NCBI RefSeq assembly: GCF_003205195.1
Contig: NZ_QJRY01000013.1
Location: 299 to 61,408 of the forward strand
DNA from: Peteryoungia wuzhouensis
GTDB lineage: Bacteria > Pseudomonadota > Alphaproteobacteria > Rhizobiales > Rhizobiaceae
Reading direction: 5' to 3'
Length of the DNA stretch: 61,110 nucleotides
The position numbers were made by a program, and so were the translations under genes. Shown in pieces: positions 25,440 to 34,721 of the stretch. How positions within the stretch are numbered: the stretch's first letter is position 1; every line of letters begins with the position of its first letter. The notes below the pieces were generated by a model that made no database searches, was not told the DNA's origin, and saw only the letters and a list, made by a program, of their open reading frames with translations.

Positions 25440-26993
25440 ATGCAGCATGCTTTGCTGTCGACCAGCCAGGGATCAGATGCAGTGGGTCTGGAAACGGATG
25501 ATCCGCTGATCTATCGCGCGAAAACTGGCCCCAACCGGCCGGCGGTCTTTGAGGTGGCATCCGGCCGTAGCTACAGCTATGGCGAACTGAACCTTGTCGT
25601 TGGTCGCATTGCAGCGTTTCTGGCTGCTCGGGCTGAAGATACCGCGACCACCCGCATTGCATTTCTCGGCCGCAATTCGATCGCCCAGATCAGCACCTGT
25701 CTTGCATGCCAAAGGGCAGGGTTCGTCTTTGTGCCGCTGAACTGGCGGCTTGGAGCCTCCGAGCTGAAGCGGATCATCGATGACTGCCAGCCGTCGCTCA
25801 TCGTGCATGATGCGGAGTTCGCAGACGCGCTCGCCGGCATGACCGATCTCAGCGTGCCGACCTTGCCTGCGGAGGGAGCTGACGGTCTGTGGGAACTGGC
25901 GGCTCAGGTCCAGCCCCTTGTGCCGCTTGCCTTCGAGGCGGATCGGCCTTGCATCATGCTCTACACATCCGGCACGACCGGTGCCCCCAAGGGCGTCGTC
26001 ATCACCCGGCGTAACGCCTTTGCCTCGGCCATCAACTTTTCTATGGTCGGAGAGGTGACGGCAAACAGCGTCGCGCTTTGCGATCTGCCTTTCTTTCACA
26101 CCATCGGTCTCGTTGCGATTGGCCGGACGACCCTGATGATGGGTGGGCGGCTGGTCATTTCCGACCGCTTCATGCCGGACCGGACGCTTGCCACGCTCGG
26201 CGATCCTGCGCTCAGCATTACCCATTACTTTGCCGTACCGCAGATGGCAGCGGCCTTGCGCGCGGCGCCCGGCTGGAACCCGGCCGCATTGAAAGCCTTG
26301 CAGGCCATCTTCATCGGCGGCGCACCGCTGTCACCAGTCTTGATCGAGACCTTCCTCGAAGACGGCATCCCGCTGGTCAACGGCTATGGCATGAGCGAGG
26401 CCGGAACTGCCATCCACATGCCGCTCGATCGCGAGATGGTCGCCCGTTATCCCGGCAGCGTCGGCTTCGCAGCCCCCTTGCTGGAGGTGAAGCTCGTCGA
26501 CGAGAACGGCGAAGAGGTGGCCGATGGCGAAATTGGAGAGATCTGGTTGCGTGGCCCCTCGGTGACGCCAGGCTACTGGAACAAGCCGGAGGAGACGGCA
26601 TCCGCCTTCACCGATGGCTGGTATCGGTCCGGCGATCTCGGCCGGCGGGCTGAGGGCGGCGTGATCCACGTGCCGGACCGCCTGAAGGATATGTATATTT
26701 CAGGCGGGGAGAACGTCTTTCCGGCCGAAGTCGAGGCCGTGATCGGTGCGCATCGCAAGGTTCGGGAGGTCGCCGTTATCGGTATTGCCGATCCGAAGTG
26801 GGGCGAATGCGGTATCGCATTCATCGTACCGCATGACGAGCATCCAAGCGCGGAAGAGATCCTCGCCCACTGCGCGGAGCGGCTCGCATCCTACAAGCGG
26901 CCCGCCCGAATCGTCTTTGTCGAAGCCATTCCCCGCACAGCCTCTGGCAAGGCGCAGAAACACATTCTGCGCCAGACCCATCTGCCGTCCTGA
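25440..26993 (+). CDS. fcs: feruloyl-CoA / p-coumaroyl-CoA synthetase
   Basis: 517 residues, an ANL-family acyl-CoA ligase. Visible motifs: P-loop LYTSGTTGAPKG, GYGMSEAG, the hinge YRSGDLG ... DRLKDMYISGGENVFPAEVE and the C-terminal lysine in PRTASGKAQKHIL. It activates ferulate or p-coumarate with ATP and CoA. Identity as the hydroxycinnamate enzyme follows from the downstream hydratase-lyase gene 51 bases away and from vdh nearby. Start at 25440 has a GGAGGAGAACG site. Confidence 0.9.
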   Translation: MQHALLSTSQGSDAVGLETDDPLIYRAKTGPNRPAVFEVASGRSYSYGELNLVVGRIAAFLAARAEDTATTRIAFLGRNSIAQISTCLACQRAGFVFVPLNWRLGASELKRIIDDCQPSLIVHDAEFADALAGMTDLSVPTLPAEGADGLWELAAQVQPLVPLAFEADRPCIMLYTSGTTGAPKGVVITRRNAFASAINFSMVGEVTANSVALCDLPFFHTIGLVAIGRTTLMMGGRLVISDRFMPDRTLATLGDPALSITHYFAVPQMAAALRAAPGWNPAALKALQAIFIGGAPLSPVLIETFLEDGIPLVNGYGMSEAGTAIHMPLDREMVARYPGSVGFAAPLLEVKLVDENGEEVADGEIGEIWLRGPSVTPGYWNKPEETASAFTDGWYRSGDLGRRAEGGVIHVPDRLKDMYISGGENVFPAEVEAVIGAHRKVREVAVIGIADPKWGECGIAFIVPHDEHPSAEEILAHCAERLASYKRPARIVFVEAIPRTASGKAQKHILRQTHLPS

Positions 26994-27044
26994 TAACCGC
27001 AGGGCCAGCGAGGCCCGTGACATCTATTGCAAGGAGCATGATCC

Positions 27045-27875
27045 ATGAGCGAAGTTGAACAAACCCCCGCGAGCCCTGTTGTCGTCGAATTCGACAATGG
27101 AATCGCTTTCGTTACGCTGAACCGTCCGGAAAAGCGCAATGCGATGAACCCGGCCCTGAACATCCGCATGATGGAAGTGCTGGACGAACTCGAGGCTGAC
27201 GATCGCTGCGGTGTTCTGGTCCTGCGCGGTGCCGGCCAGTCCTGGTCTGCCGGCATGGATCTGAAGGAATATTTCCGTGAAAACGACGGCAAGGGCCGCG
27301 CGGCCGTCCTGAAGAGCCGCCGTCAGTCCGGCGGCTGGTGGAACCGTCTGATGTATTTCGAAAAGCCGACCATCGCCATGGTCAACGGCTGGTGCTTCGG
27401 CGGTGCATTCACGCCGCTGGTTGCCTGCGATCTGGCGATCGCGGCTGATGAAGCAACCTTCGGCCTTTCGGAAATCAACTGGGGCATTCTGCCGGGCGGT
27501 AATGTCACGCGCGCTGTCGCCGAGGTGATGAACCATCGCGATTCGCTCTACTACATCATGACGGGTGAGAATTTCGGCGGCCAGAAGGCGCGCGACATGG
27601 GTCTCGTCAACGAATCCGTGCCGCTTGCCGATCTCGAAACCCGGGTTCGCGCCATCTGCGCCAGCCTGCTCGAGAAGAACCCGGTGGTTCTGAAGGCCGC
27701 CAAGGACACCTTCAAGCGGGTGCGCAACATGCCCTGGGAGCAGGCGGACGACTATATCTACGCCAAGCTCGAACAGATGCTGTTCCTCGACAAGAGCAAC
27801 GGCCGCGCCGAGGGCCTGAAGCAGTTCCTCGACGACAAGACCTACCGCCCAGGTCTCGGCGCCTACAAGCGCTGA
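27045..27875 (+). CDS. ech: feruloyl-CoA hydratase/lyase (p-hydroxycinnamoyl-CoA hydratase/lyase)
   Basis: 276 residues of the crotonase family, the usual length of this enzyme. It has VTLNRPEKRNAMNPALN, the oxyanion-hole region SWSAGMDLKEYFREND and the catalytic region GWCFGGAFTPLVACDLAIAA ... FGLSEINWGILPGG with the conserved glutamate. It hydrates feruloyl-CoA and splits it into vanillin and acetyl-CoA. p-Coumaroyl-CoA gives 4-hydroxybenzaldehyde. It is the second gene of the fcs operon with an AAGGAGCATG ribosome site. Confidence 0.94.
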   Translation: MSEVEQTPASPVVVEFDNGIAFVTLNRPEKRNAMNPALNIRMMEVLDELEADDRCGVLVLRGAGQSWSAGMDLKEYFRENDGKGRAAVLKSRRQSGGWWNRLMYFEKPTIAMVNGWCFGGAFTPLVACDLAIAADEATFGLSEINWGILPGGNVTRAVAEVMNHRDSLYYIMTGENFGGQKARDMGLVNESVPLADLETRVRAICASLLEKNPVVLKAAKDTFKRVRNMPWEQADDYIYAKLEQMLFLDKSNGRAEGLKQFLDDKTYRPGLGAYKR

Positions 27876-27899
27876 GAGCCCGGCGACCCCTGACCATCT

Positions 27900-27928
27900 T
27901 GGCCAGGTCTCTTGAAGGGACCTGGCCA
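27900..27928 (+). terminator. terminator after the fcs-ech operon
   Basis: TGGCCAGGTC (27900-27909) and GACCTGGCCA (27919-27928) form a perfect 10-base-pair stem with a 9-base loop, followed by TCTCTTT. It lies 25 bases after the ech stop. Confidence 0.8.
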
Positions 27929-28075
27929 TCTCTTTGCTTAACAACCGGAACGAAAACCGTCTGGGAGCATTGTTAAGACAAGCGGATCGTTGAGCAGCCC
28001 GAAACGGACTTCCCCGGCATTTGACCGGATAGCAACTTGAAGGCCGCGCGTAACCGCCACAGAAGGAGATTGATC

Positions 28076-28267
28076 ATGGGTTCTACAGCCGACAAGATCG
28101 CCGGTAAGGCGAATGAGCTGACGGGTAAGGCAAAGCAGGCCGTTGGCGATGCGACCGACAACCGCAGCCTTCAGGCCAAGGGCGTAGCCCAGGAAGCCAA
28201 GGGCGATGCCCAGCAGGCCAAGGGTCATGCCAAAGATGCCGTGAAGAACGTCATCGACAAGGTCTGA
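28076..28267 (+). CDS. CsbD-family stress protein
   Basis: 63 residues, rich in Ala, Lys, Gln and Asp. GSTADKIAGKANELTGKAKQ and repeated QAKGVAQEAKGDAQQAKGHAKD segments match the CsbD family, small hydrophilic helical proteins often raised in general stress. The function is not known in detail. Start at 28076 with AGAAGGAG. It stands alone between two terminators and appears unrelated to the aromatic genes around it. Confidence 0.92.
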   Translation: MGSTADKIAGKANELTGKAKQAVGDATDNRSLQAKGVAQEAKGDAQQAKGHAKDAVKNVIDKV

Positions 28268-28292
28268 CACTCTTTGTGTCGCCAGACCTCTA

Positions 28293-28323
28293 GGCCCGCC
28301 ATTGTGCGGGCCTTTCGGTTTTT
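28293..28323 (+). terminator. terminator after the CsbD gene
   Basis: GGCCCGC (28293-28299) and GCGGGCC (28306-28312) pair around a 6-base loop, followed by TTTCGGTTTTT. Typical rho-independent terminator 25 bases after the stop. Confidence 0.9.
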
Positions 28324-28420
28324 GAGCGGTGCTTGGGACGACGGATCGACACATACCGTCCCTCTGATGATCTGTCTGAGACGGGAACGAAGCCGAAGCG
28401 CCTCATTCCCGTTTTTCGTT

Positions 28421-29188
28421 TCAGATGTAGACTGCGGCAAGACCACCATCGATCGGCAGGTTGATTCCTGCCACCCAGCGCGCGTCGTCCGAGCACAGGA
28501 ACAGGACCGGGCCTGCAATCTCGTCGGCGAGTGCCGGACGCTTCATCTTGTGGGCATCGGCTTGAACACGATCCTGGCCGAGCATGGTGACGAAGTCGCC
28601 GAGGATCGGAGTGAAGACGGGACCCGGAGCGACCGAGTTCATGCGGATGTCGCGTTCCATGAACAGCGAATGGCTTCGTTTCATCGACCAGAAGATCAGC
28701 GCTTCCTTGAAATACTGGTAGCAGGTTTCCTGGGCCACCGGATTAGCGGCGAGCCAATCATGCCCCGCAGCGAAGCTGTCCGTTGCGGCAAGCTGCTTGT
28801 GAAGCTCGACACGGTGGGGCCATTCGGCCCCCAGGATCGAGGCAAAGTTGACGATCGACGACCCCTTCGGCATGCGATCGAGAAGCGCTTCGGTGAGATG
28901 GCGCAGGCCGAGATAATTGACCCTTGCGACCAGGTCCTTGTCCGCCGTGCCGGGCACGCCTGCGGCGTTGATCAAAGCGTCGATGCGGGTGGGAAACTGC
29001 GCCAGAGATGCATCGATCGCAGCCGGATCCGAGAGGTCGAGCTTGATGAAGCCGTCGAGCGTCAGCAGCGCGTCATTGCGGTCGACGCCGATGACGGTTG
29101 CACCGCGAAAGCGGGCGAGACGGGCGACTTCGCCGCCGATGCCGGAGGAGACGCCGGTGATGACAATTGTCTTTCCTGAAAGTGTCAT
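28421..29188 (-). CDS. calA: coniferyl-alcohol dehydrogenase (SDR family)
   Basis: 255 residues. Short-chain dehydrogenase with the cofactor motif TGVSSGIG, ALINAAGVPG and the catalytic YQYFK (Tyr-x3-Lys). Length and sequence features such as FKEALIFWSMKRSHSLFMERDIRMNSVAPGPVFTPIL fit the CalA enzymes, which oxidise coniferyl alcohol to coniferyl aldehyde with NAD. It lies 85 bases after the aldehyde dehydrogenase gene in the same direction, so both should be read from the sigma-54 promoter at 30895-30909. Confidence 0.85.
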   Translation of the reverse strand: MTLSGKTIVITGVSSGIGGEVARLARFRGATVIGVDRNDALLTLDGFIKLDLSDPAAIDASLAQFPTRIDALINAAGVPGTADKDLVARVNYLGLRHLTEALLDRMPKGSSIVNFASILGAEWPHRVELHKQLAATDSFAAGHDWLAANPVAQETCYQYFKEALIFWSMKRSHSLFMERDIRMNSVAPGPVFTPILGDFVTMLGQDRVQADAHKMKRPALADEIAGPVLFLCSDDARWVAGINLPIDGGLAAVYI

Positions 29189-29273
29189 GGTCGTGGTTCC
29201 TGGAATTGTGTGAGATCAGCACCGTTCGCCAGCCGACGAACGGTGCGCTCATGCGATGGATCTTCGTGCCGGG

Positions 29274-30746
29274 TCAGAAGGGGTAAGGGGTTGCCGCGTT
29301 CTTCACGGAGACCCATTGCCACTGGGTGAATTCCTCGATGTCAGCGGGGCCGCCAACCCGGGTACCGTTGCCGGACTTGCCCCGACCGCCAAAGGGAGCA
29401 TAGGGGCCACCGTTTATGGTCTGGTCGTTGATATGCAACTGACCGACATTCAGCTGGTCGCCGAGTGCCATGGCACGGCCGAGATCGGCAGAGATCACCC
29501 CGGCGGCCAGGCCGTAGTCCGAACGGTTGGCAAGAGAGACTGCTTCGTCGTCGGTCTTGAAGGACGTGATGCAGGCAACAGGACCGAAGATTTCTTCCTC
29601 GAAGGCGAGCATGCCCGGCTTGACGCCGGAGAGGACGGTCGCCGTATAGAAGCGGCCATCATGCGTGCCGCCGGCGAGCAGTTTTGCCCCCTTGGCCACA
29701 GCGTCATCGACGATCTTCTGGATCATCTCGACCTGCGCATCGGAAATGATCGGGCCGAGCGCCACCTGCTGTGTGGATGGATCGCCCGCCGGCAGATGCT
29801 GCGCCTTGGCGACGAGCCGGTCCGTCAGGCCCTGCTCGATCTTCTCGTCGACCAGGATCAGGCCGGTCGCCATGCAGATCTGCCCCTGGTGCAGGAAAGC
29901 GCCCCAGGCGGCGTTGGAGGCGGCAATGTCGAGATCGGCATCGTCGAGAATGACGAGTGCATTCTTGCCGCCGAGCTCGAGCTGGACCCGTTTCAGATTG
30001 CGGCCACAGACCTCGCCAACCTTGGCGCCACCCCGGGCCGATCCGGTGAACGAAACCATGGCGATGTTGGGATCGCTGCACAAAGCCTCACCAGCTTCAG
30101 CCCCGCCGGGCACGACATGCAGCACGCCCTTCGGCAGGCCAGCCTCTTCGAAGATGCGGGCGATGATGATGCCGCCGGAGATCGGTGTGCGCGGATCGGG
30201 CTTGTGAACCACCGTATTGCCAAGCGCGATGGCCGCCGCGATGGAGCGGACCGAGAGGACCAGCGGGAAGTTGAACGGCGAGATCACGCCGACCACGCCA
30301 TGCGGCACGCGACGGGCGTAATTGGTGCGGTCATCCATGCCGGGCAGGAACATCCCGCTCGGCTGCATCGCAAGAGACGCGGCATGGCGGATAAACAGTG
30401 CGCCGTGCTCGATCTCGATCATCGCCTTCGCATGGATCGAGCCTGATTCCTGCATGACCCAGCTGGCGAGTTCCGCGCCATTCTGCTCCAGCAGGTCTGC
30501 GGCCCGGTTGAGGATAGCGGCCCGCGTCGATGGCTGCGTCTTGGCCCAGGCTGATTGGGCAGCGCGCGCTTGGGCCGCGGCGCGCTGAACATCGGCCACG
30601 CCGCAAAAGCCGACGGCGGCGAGCACGTTACCATTGGCCGGATCGGTGACGTTGATCGTACCGCCCAGTGCCTCCTGCCATTCGGAAATATAGGCCATCC
30701 CGCCCCAGCGACCGGTGTCGAGAAATTTAGGTGCATGCATGTTCAT
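29274..30746 (-). CDS. coniferyl-aldehyde / benzaldehyde-type dehydrogenase
   Basis: About 490 residues of the aldehyde dehydrogenase family with PHGVVGVISPFNFPLVLS, the glutamate in LELGGKNALVILDDADLD and the catalytic cysteine in HQGQICMATG. It is close to benzaldehyde and salicylaldehyde dehydrogenases of aromatic pathways. Beside coniferyl-alcohol dehydrogenase its likely substrate is coniferyl aldehyde, giving ferulate; other aromatic aldehydes are possible. Start at 30746 with GGAGG 9 bases upstream. It is the first gene behind the sigma-54 promoter. Confidence 0.85.
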   Translation of the reverse strand: MNMHAPKFLDTGRWGGMAYISEWQEALGGTINVTDPANGNVLAAVGFCGVADVQRAAAQARAAQSAWAKTQPSTRAAILNRAADLLEQNGAELASWVMQESGSIHAKAMIEIEHGALFIRHAASLAMQPSGMFLPGMDDRTNYARRVPHGVVGVISPFNFPLVLSVRSIAAAIALGNTVVHKPDPRTPISGGIIIARIFEEAGLPKGVLHVVPGGAEAGEALCSDPNIAMVSFTGSARGGAKVGEVCGRNLKRVQLELGGKNALVILDDADLDIAASNAAWGAFLHQGQICMATGLILVDEKIEQGLTDRLVAKAQHLPAGDPSTQQVALGPIISDAQVEMIQKIVDDAVAKGAKLLAGGTHDGRFYTATVLSGVKPGMLAFEEEIFGPVACITSFKTDDEAVSLANRSDYGLAAGVISADLGRAMALGDQLNVGQLHINDQTINGGPYAPFGGRGKSGNGTRVGGPADIEEFTQWQWVSVKNAATPYPF

Positions 30747-30894
30747 CGGCTCGGGCCTCCAATCCCGTCTGGTCTGGGAGGTCGCAGTCACAGCTTCGCC
30801 GTTGCGAGGCAGGCTGCTGCCAGCCGCTCACCCGATCAGTCCGTGATGCGTCATCCTCCTTGCCGCCTCCTCAAGCGGCTCGAAGATTGGGATC

Positions 30895-30909
30895 GCAAGG
30901 CGCGTGCCA
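30895..30909 (-). promoter_or_regulatory. sigma-54 (-24/-12) promoter for the coniferyl genes
   Basis: On the minus strand the sequence reads TGGCAC, 5 bases, TTGC, with the invariant GG and GC exactly 10 bases apart. This is a near-perfect sigma-54 promoter, about 150 bases before the aldehyde dehydrogenase start and facing it. A sigma-54 activator gene lies divergently next door. Confidence 0.85.
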
Positions 30910-30997
30910 AGTCGGGGTGTGAGATGACGCTGACGTGGGAAATCCGGCTTTCCCTTTGTACCGACTATCGTTTTTGCGCATCGTCAAGCATTGAGGC

Positions 30998-31066
30998 CTT
31001 CAGCAGCATCTGTTGCGATTTTCATCAAAAAATGAAACTCTGCTGAAGTTTGCGGAATTGATGAAA
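30998..31066. promoter_or_regulatory. interlocked inverted repeats, probable activator binding sites
   Basis: Two perfect 9-base inverted repeats interlock: CTTCAGCAG (30998-31006) with CTGCTGAAG (31040-31048), and TTTCATCAA (31020-31028) with TTGATGAAA (31058-31066). TTTCAT also pairs with ATGAAA at 31032-31037. They lie about 90-160 bases upstream of the sigma-54 promoter, the normal distance for upstream activator sites of XylR/DmpR proteins, and just before the activator's own start. Confidence 0.6.
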
Positions 31067-31073
31067 GTCTTCC

Positions 31074-32879
31074 ATGCCGAAAGATCGCGCTCCAACTCTC
31101 GTGTCATTGGCTGATGTGTCGAAGTCGACCGGCAAGATGCTCTCCAAGGGGGCCTTCAGCGAACTGGACACCGGTGCCTCGCCGACGCTTTCGGAGCTGA
31201 CCGAGGCGCTGCATTTTTCATTGGGAGACGGCCGGATCTGGCTCAACGACCAGCGTATGGTCCTGATGCAGAGCAAGGTCCTCGGTCGGTTGAGGCAGGA
31301 GATCATCGAAGCCTTCGGCATGGAGGTGGCCAAGGGCATTTTCATGCGGGTCGGCTACATGCAGGGGGTGCGCGACGCGGAACTGATCCAGAAGCGGTTT
31401 CCGAACCAGGACCTGACCCACGCGCTTGCTGCCGGCCCGCGTGTCCATATGCTCGAAGGGTTTGTGAAGGTCGTCACCAAGCAGTTCGAATTCGACAGCG
31501 ACAAGGGCACCTATTTCGGCGAATTTTACTGGCATGACTCCTCAGAGGCGGGCGAGCATGTCGCCCATCATGGATTGGCGCAGGAGCCGGTCTGCTGGAT
31601 GCAGACAGGCTATCCAAGCGGCTATACCAGCACGCTGTTCGGCCGGCCGGTGATCTTCCGCGAGATCGAATGCAGCGCAATGGGCGCGCCGCGCTGTTAT
31701 GTCGTCGGTCAGAACGCTGAGGAATGGGGTGAGGACGCGCCGGAGCGCGCCTATTTGGGGCTCGAATGGCCAAGATCGAGCACCATCCGCAGGCCTTCGG
31801 CCGGAAAGGCGCGCGTGGCAACACCCGAGCCAGTCGCGGACGACAGCAACACGCCGCGCGATCCGGTGGTTGGCGTATCCGCAAGCTTTCTGCGCGCAAG
31901 GCTGATGGTCGAGAAGGTCGCCGATACCGAGGCGACGGTCCTTCTTGTCGGCGAATCGGGTGTCGGTAAGGAGCTCTTTTCGCAGCAGTTGCATCGCTTG
32001 AGTTCGCGCGCCGGCGGCCCCTTTGTGGCCCTCAACTGTGCGGCGATCCCCGATACCCTCGTCGAATCGGAACTCTTCGGGGTCGAAAAAGGGGCTTATA
32101 CCGGAGCCGTCGCCTCGCGACCGGGCTATTTCGAACGCGCGGCCGGCGGGACGCTATTCCTCGACGAGATCGCTTCGCTGGCCTATGCAGCCCAAGGCAA
32201 GCTTCTGCGCGCCATTCAGGAGCGGGTCATCGAACGGGTCGGTGGCTCAAAGAGCGTGCCCGCCGATGTCAGGGTCATTGCCGCGTCGAATGTCGATCTC
32301 GCCGACGAGGTGCGGGCGGGGCGCTTCCGCCAGGACCTGTATTTCCGCCTCTGCGTCTTTCCGATTTCCATTCCATCGCTTCGGGAACGGCGAGACGACA
32401 TTCCGCTTCTTGTCGACCATTTCCTGCGGCTGTTTCGCGAGCGCCATCGCCGAGAGGTGGTTGGCCTCACGCGGCGGGCGATGGATGCGCTGCTGGCTTA
32501 TGATTTTCCGGGCAATATCCGCGAATTGCAGAACCTGATCGAACGCGGGGTGATCTTCGCCGATGCCGGCGGCTGGATCGATGTTCATCACCTCTTCACG
32601 GCCGGAGAGGTCACGTCGCCCTTTTCTCCGTCGCTGACCGCTGAAGGGCGGTTGTCGGTTCCGACAAGTGTCTCAGCCGCAATTCGGGCCTCTGCCGGAA
32701 CAAGCGCGCTGCGGTCTGCGCAGGAACTCGCAGCAGCAGAGGTGGATCTCTATCGAAGCGCCCTGGACCAGGTGGGCGGCAATGTCTCGGCCGCCGCAAG
32801 AGCGCTGGGACTTTCGCGCGCCAAGCTTGAATATCGTCTGCGCAAGTTCGGGCTGCTTGAGGAGAACAGCCGCGAATGA
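31074..32879 (+). CDS. sigma-54-dependent phenolic-sensing activator (XylR/DmpR/MopR type)
   Basis: 601 residues. An XylR-type sensor with V4R (about 35-215) holds a cysteine in VCWMQTGYPSG, then EIEC and a final cysteine in APRCYVVG, matching the zinc-binding set of MopR/DmpR sensors. The AAA+ domain (about 265-500) has Walker A GESGVGKE, GAYTGA (sigma-54 contact loop, Tyr for the usual Phe) and Walker B GGTLFLDE. A Fis-type helix-turn-helix (GGNVSAAARALGLSRAKLEYRL) ends the protein. It should activate the divergent coniferyl genes in response to an aromatic compound. The start at 31074 lacks a strong ribosome site. Confidence 0.92.
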   Translation: MPKDRAPTLVSLADVSKSTGKMLSKGAFSELDTGASPTLSELTEALHFSLGDGRIWLNDQRMVLMQSKVLGRLRQEIIEAFGMEVAKGIFMRVGYMQGVRDAELIQKRFPNQDLTHALAAGPRVHMLEGFVKVVTKQFEFDSDKGTYFGEFYWHDSSEAGEHVAHHGLAQEPVCWMQTGYPSGYTSTLFGRPVIFREIECSAMGAPRCYVVGQNAEEWGEDAPERAYLGLEWPRSSTIRRPSAGKARVATPEPVADDSNTPRDPVVGVSASFLRARLMVEKVADTEATVLLVGESGVGKELFSQQLHRLSSRAGGPFVALNCAAIPDTLVESELFGVEKGAYTGAVASRPGYFERAAGGTLFLDEIASLAYAAQGKLLRAIQERVIERVGGSKSVPADVRVIAASNVDLADEVRAGRFRQDLYFRLCVFPISIPSLRERRDDIPLLVDHFLRLFRERHRREVVGLTRRAMDALLAYDFPGNIRELQNLIERGVIFADAGGWIDVHHLFTAGEVTSPFSPSLTAEGRLSVPTSVSAAIRASAGTSALRSAQELAAAEVDLYRSALDQVGGNVSAAARALGLSRAKLEYRLRKFGLLEENSRE

Positions 32880-32943
32880 GTGAGGGCACTGACGACGTCA
32901 GAGCCCGCGCTCACCTGCATAGAGGCCGACGGCATCGCATCCC

Positions 32944-34671
32944 CTATGCTTCATAGCGGGCAATCTCCGTTCCAGCTGATACATAGGCGCCAGCCGCAGC
33001 CGTGAAGCGCACATGCCCCGCCCTGGTCGCGGTGACCTGGGTTTCCATCTTCATCGCTTCCATGACGGCGATCAGATCACCGACCTCGACCATCGCTCCG
33101 TCTTCCACCTTGAAGGCCTGCAGGGTGCCGGCAATCGGGGCCGTGATGCTGTCCTTGTCCTCTGCCTTCACAGGGGCGGTTGCCGCATTCCCGGCCCCCA
33201 GTCCGCCAAGGCCGGCGAGAAGTGCTGCAGGTATGCCAAGTGCATGGCGCTTGCCGTCGATCTCGACATGGGTGCGGATCAGGCCATCCTCCGCCGTCGG
33301 CTCGGGCCGTGCCAGCGCGTCCAGAGCGCCGGCAAAATCGGTCTCGATCCAGCGGGTATGCACCTTGAACCCGTCTTCACCGGTAAAGTCGGTGTGCTCC
33401 AGAACGGCGCGATCGAACGGCAGAACCGTGGCCACACCCTCGATCCGGAATTCCTTCAACGCCCGGCGGGCGCGCGCAATTGCCTGTTCACGGGTCGCAC
33501 CTGTGACAATCAGCTTGGCCATCAGAGAATCGAAGGTGCCGGGCACGGTCGAGCCCGAAACGACGCCGGTGTCGAGCCGGATGCCGGGGCCGGAAGGCGC
33601 ATCGAACAGGGTGATCTCACCCGGCGTCGGCAGGAAGCCGCGACCGGGATCCTCGGCATTGATGCGAAATTCGATCGAATGGCCGCGTGGGGCTGGCGTC
33701 TCCGTCAACTCCAGCGCCTTGCCTTCGGCAATGCGGAACTGCTCGATTACGAGATCGATGCCTGCAGTCTCTTCGGTCACGGGATGCTCGACCTGCAGGC
33801 GGGTATTGACTTCGAGGAAGGAAATCGTGCCGTCGACGCCGAGCAGGAATTCGACGGTGCCGGCACCCGAATAGCCGGCCGCCGCACAGATCCGCTTGGC
33901 GGCATCATGGATCTGATGGCGCTGGGTTTCGGTCAGGAAAGGGGCCGGTGCCTCCTCGACGAGTTTCTGGTTGCGCCGCTGCAGCGAGCAGTCGCGGGTG
34001 CCGAGCACCAGCACATTGCCGTGTTTGTCGGCCAACACCTGTGCCTCGATATGGCGCGGGCGGTCGAGGAAACGTTCGAGGAAACATTCGCCACGGCCGA
34101 ACGCGACTTTCGCCTCGCGCACGGCGGATTCGTAAAGCTCGGCGATCTCTTCCATCTTCCAGGCAACCTTCAGGCCCCGTCCGCCGCCGCCATGGGCGGC
34201 CTTGATGGCAACCGGGAGACCATGGGCCTCAGCAAAGGCAATGACTTCGGCTGCCGTCTCGACCGGCCCGTCGCTGCCGGCCACGAGCGGCGCGCCGACG
34301 CTGGTTGCAATCCGTCGCGCTTCCACCTTGTCGCCCAGCGCTTCGATTACATGCGGGTCCGGGCCGATCCAGATGAGCCCGGCCTCCTGGACGGCGCGGG
34401 CGAATTCTGCGCGCTCGGAGAGAAAGCCGTAGCCGGGGTGGACGGCATCCGCCCCGGATCGCTTCGCGATCGCGATCAGTTTGTCGATGTCAAGATAGGT
34501 CTCGGCCGGGCGGCTACCATCCAGCCCATAGGCTTCGTCGGCAAGCTGGACGAAGAGCGCATCCATGTCCGGATCGGCATAGACGGCGACCGATTTGAGG
34601 CAGTAGTCGCGGCAGGCGCGAATGATGCGCACGGCGATTTCGCCGCGGTTGGCGATCAGCACTTTCTTCAT
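32944..34671 (-). CDS. biotin carboxylase with C-terminal biotin carrier domain
   Basis: 575 residues. Biotin carboxylase part about 1-450: KVLIANRGEIAVRIIRACRD, ATP-grasp loop AHGGGGRGLK, LEVNTRLQVEHPVTEE. After a linker, the biotinyl domain (about 505-575) holds the biotin lysine in VMEAMKMET. It resembles alpha subunits of propionyl- or methylcrotonyl-CoA carboxylases, but no CoA carboxyltransferase subunit is nearby. It is the last gene of the PxpA/DUF1445/PxpBC operon, 50 bases after PxpBC. The PxpBC fold is also the carboxyltransferase fold of urea carboxylase, so both may form one biotin-dependent enzyme. Confidence 0.92.
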   Translation of the reverse strand: MKKVLIANRGEIAVRIIRACRDYCLKSVAVYADPDMDALFVQLADEAYGLDGSRPAETYLDIDKLIAIAKRSGADAVHPGYGFLSERAEFARAVQEAGLIWIGPDPHVIEALGDKVEARRIATSVGAPLVAGSDGPVETAAEVIAFAEAHGLPVAIKAAHGGGGRGLKVAWKMEEIAELYESAVREAKVAFGRGECFLERFLDRPRHIEAQVLADKHGNVLVLGTRDCSLQRRNQKLVEEAPAPFLTETQRHQIHDAAKRICAAAGYSGAGTVEFLLGVDGTISFLEVNTRLQVEHPVTEETAGIDLVIEQFRIAEGKALELTETPAPRGHSIEFRINAEDPGRGFLPTPGEITLFDAPSGPGIRLDTGVVSGSTVPGTFDSLMAKLIVTGATREQAIARARRALKEFRIEGVATVLPFDRAVLEHTDFTGEDGFKVHTRWIETDFAGALDALARPEPTAEDGLIRTHVEIDGKRHALGIPAALLAGLGGLGAGNAATAPVKAEDKDSITAPIAGTLQAFKVEDGAMVEVGDLIAVMEAMKMETQVTATRAGHVRFTAAAGAYVSAGTEIARYEA

Positions 34672-34721
34672 CGGGGTCTCCTCACTGTCATTGGGCGGAT
34701 CTTCGTGGCGGGCGTCGCGGA

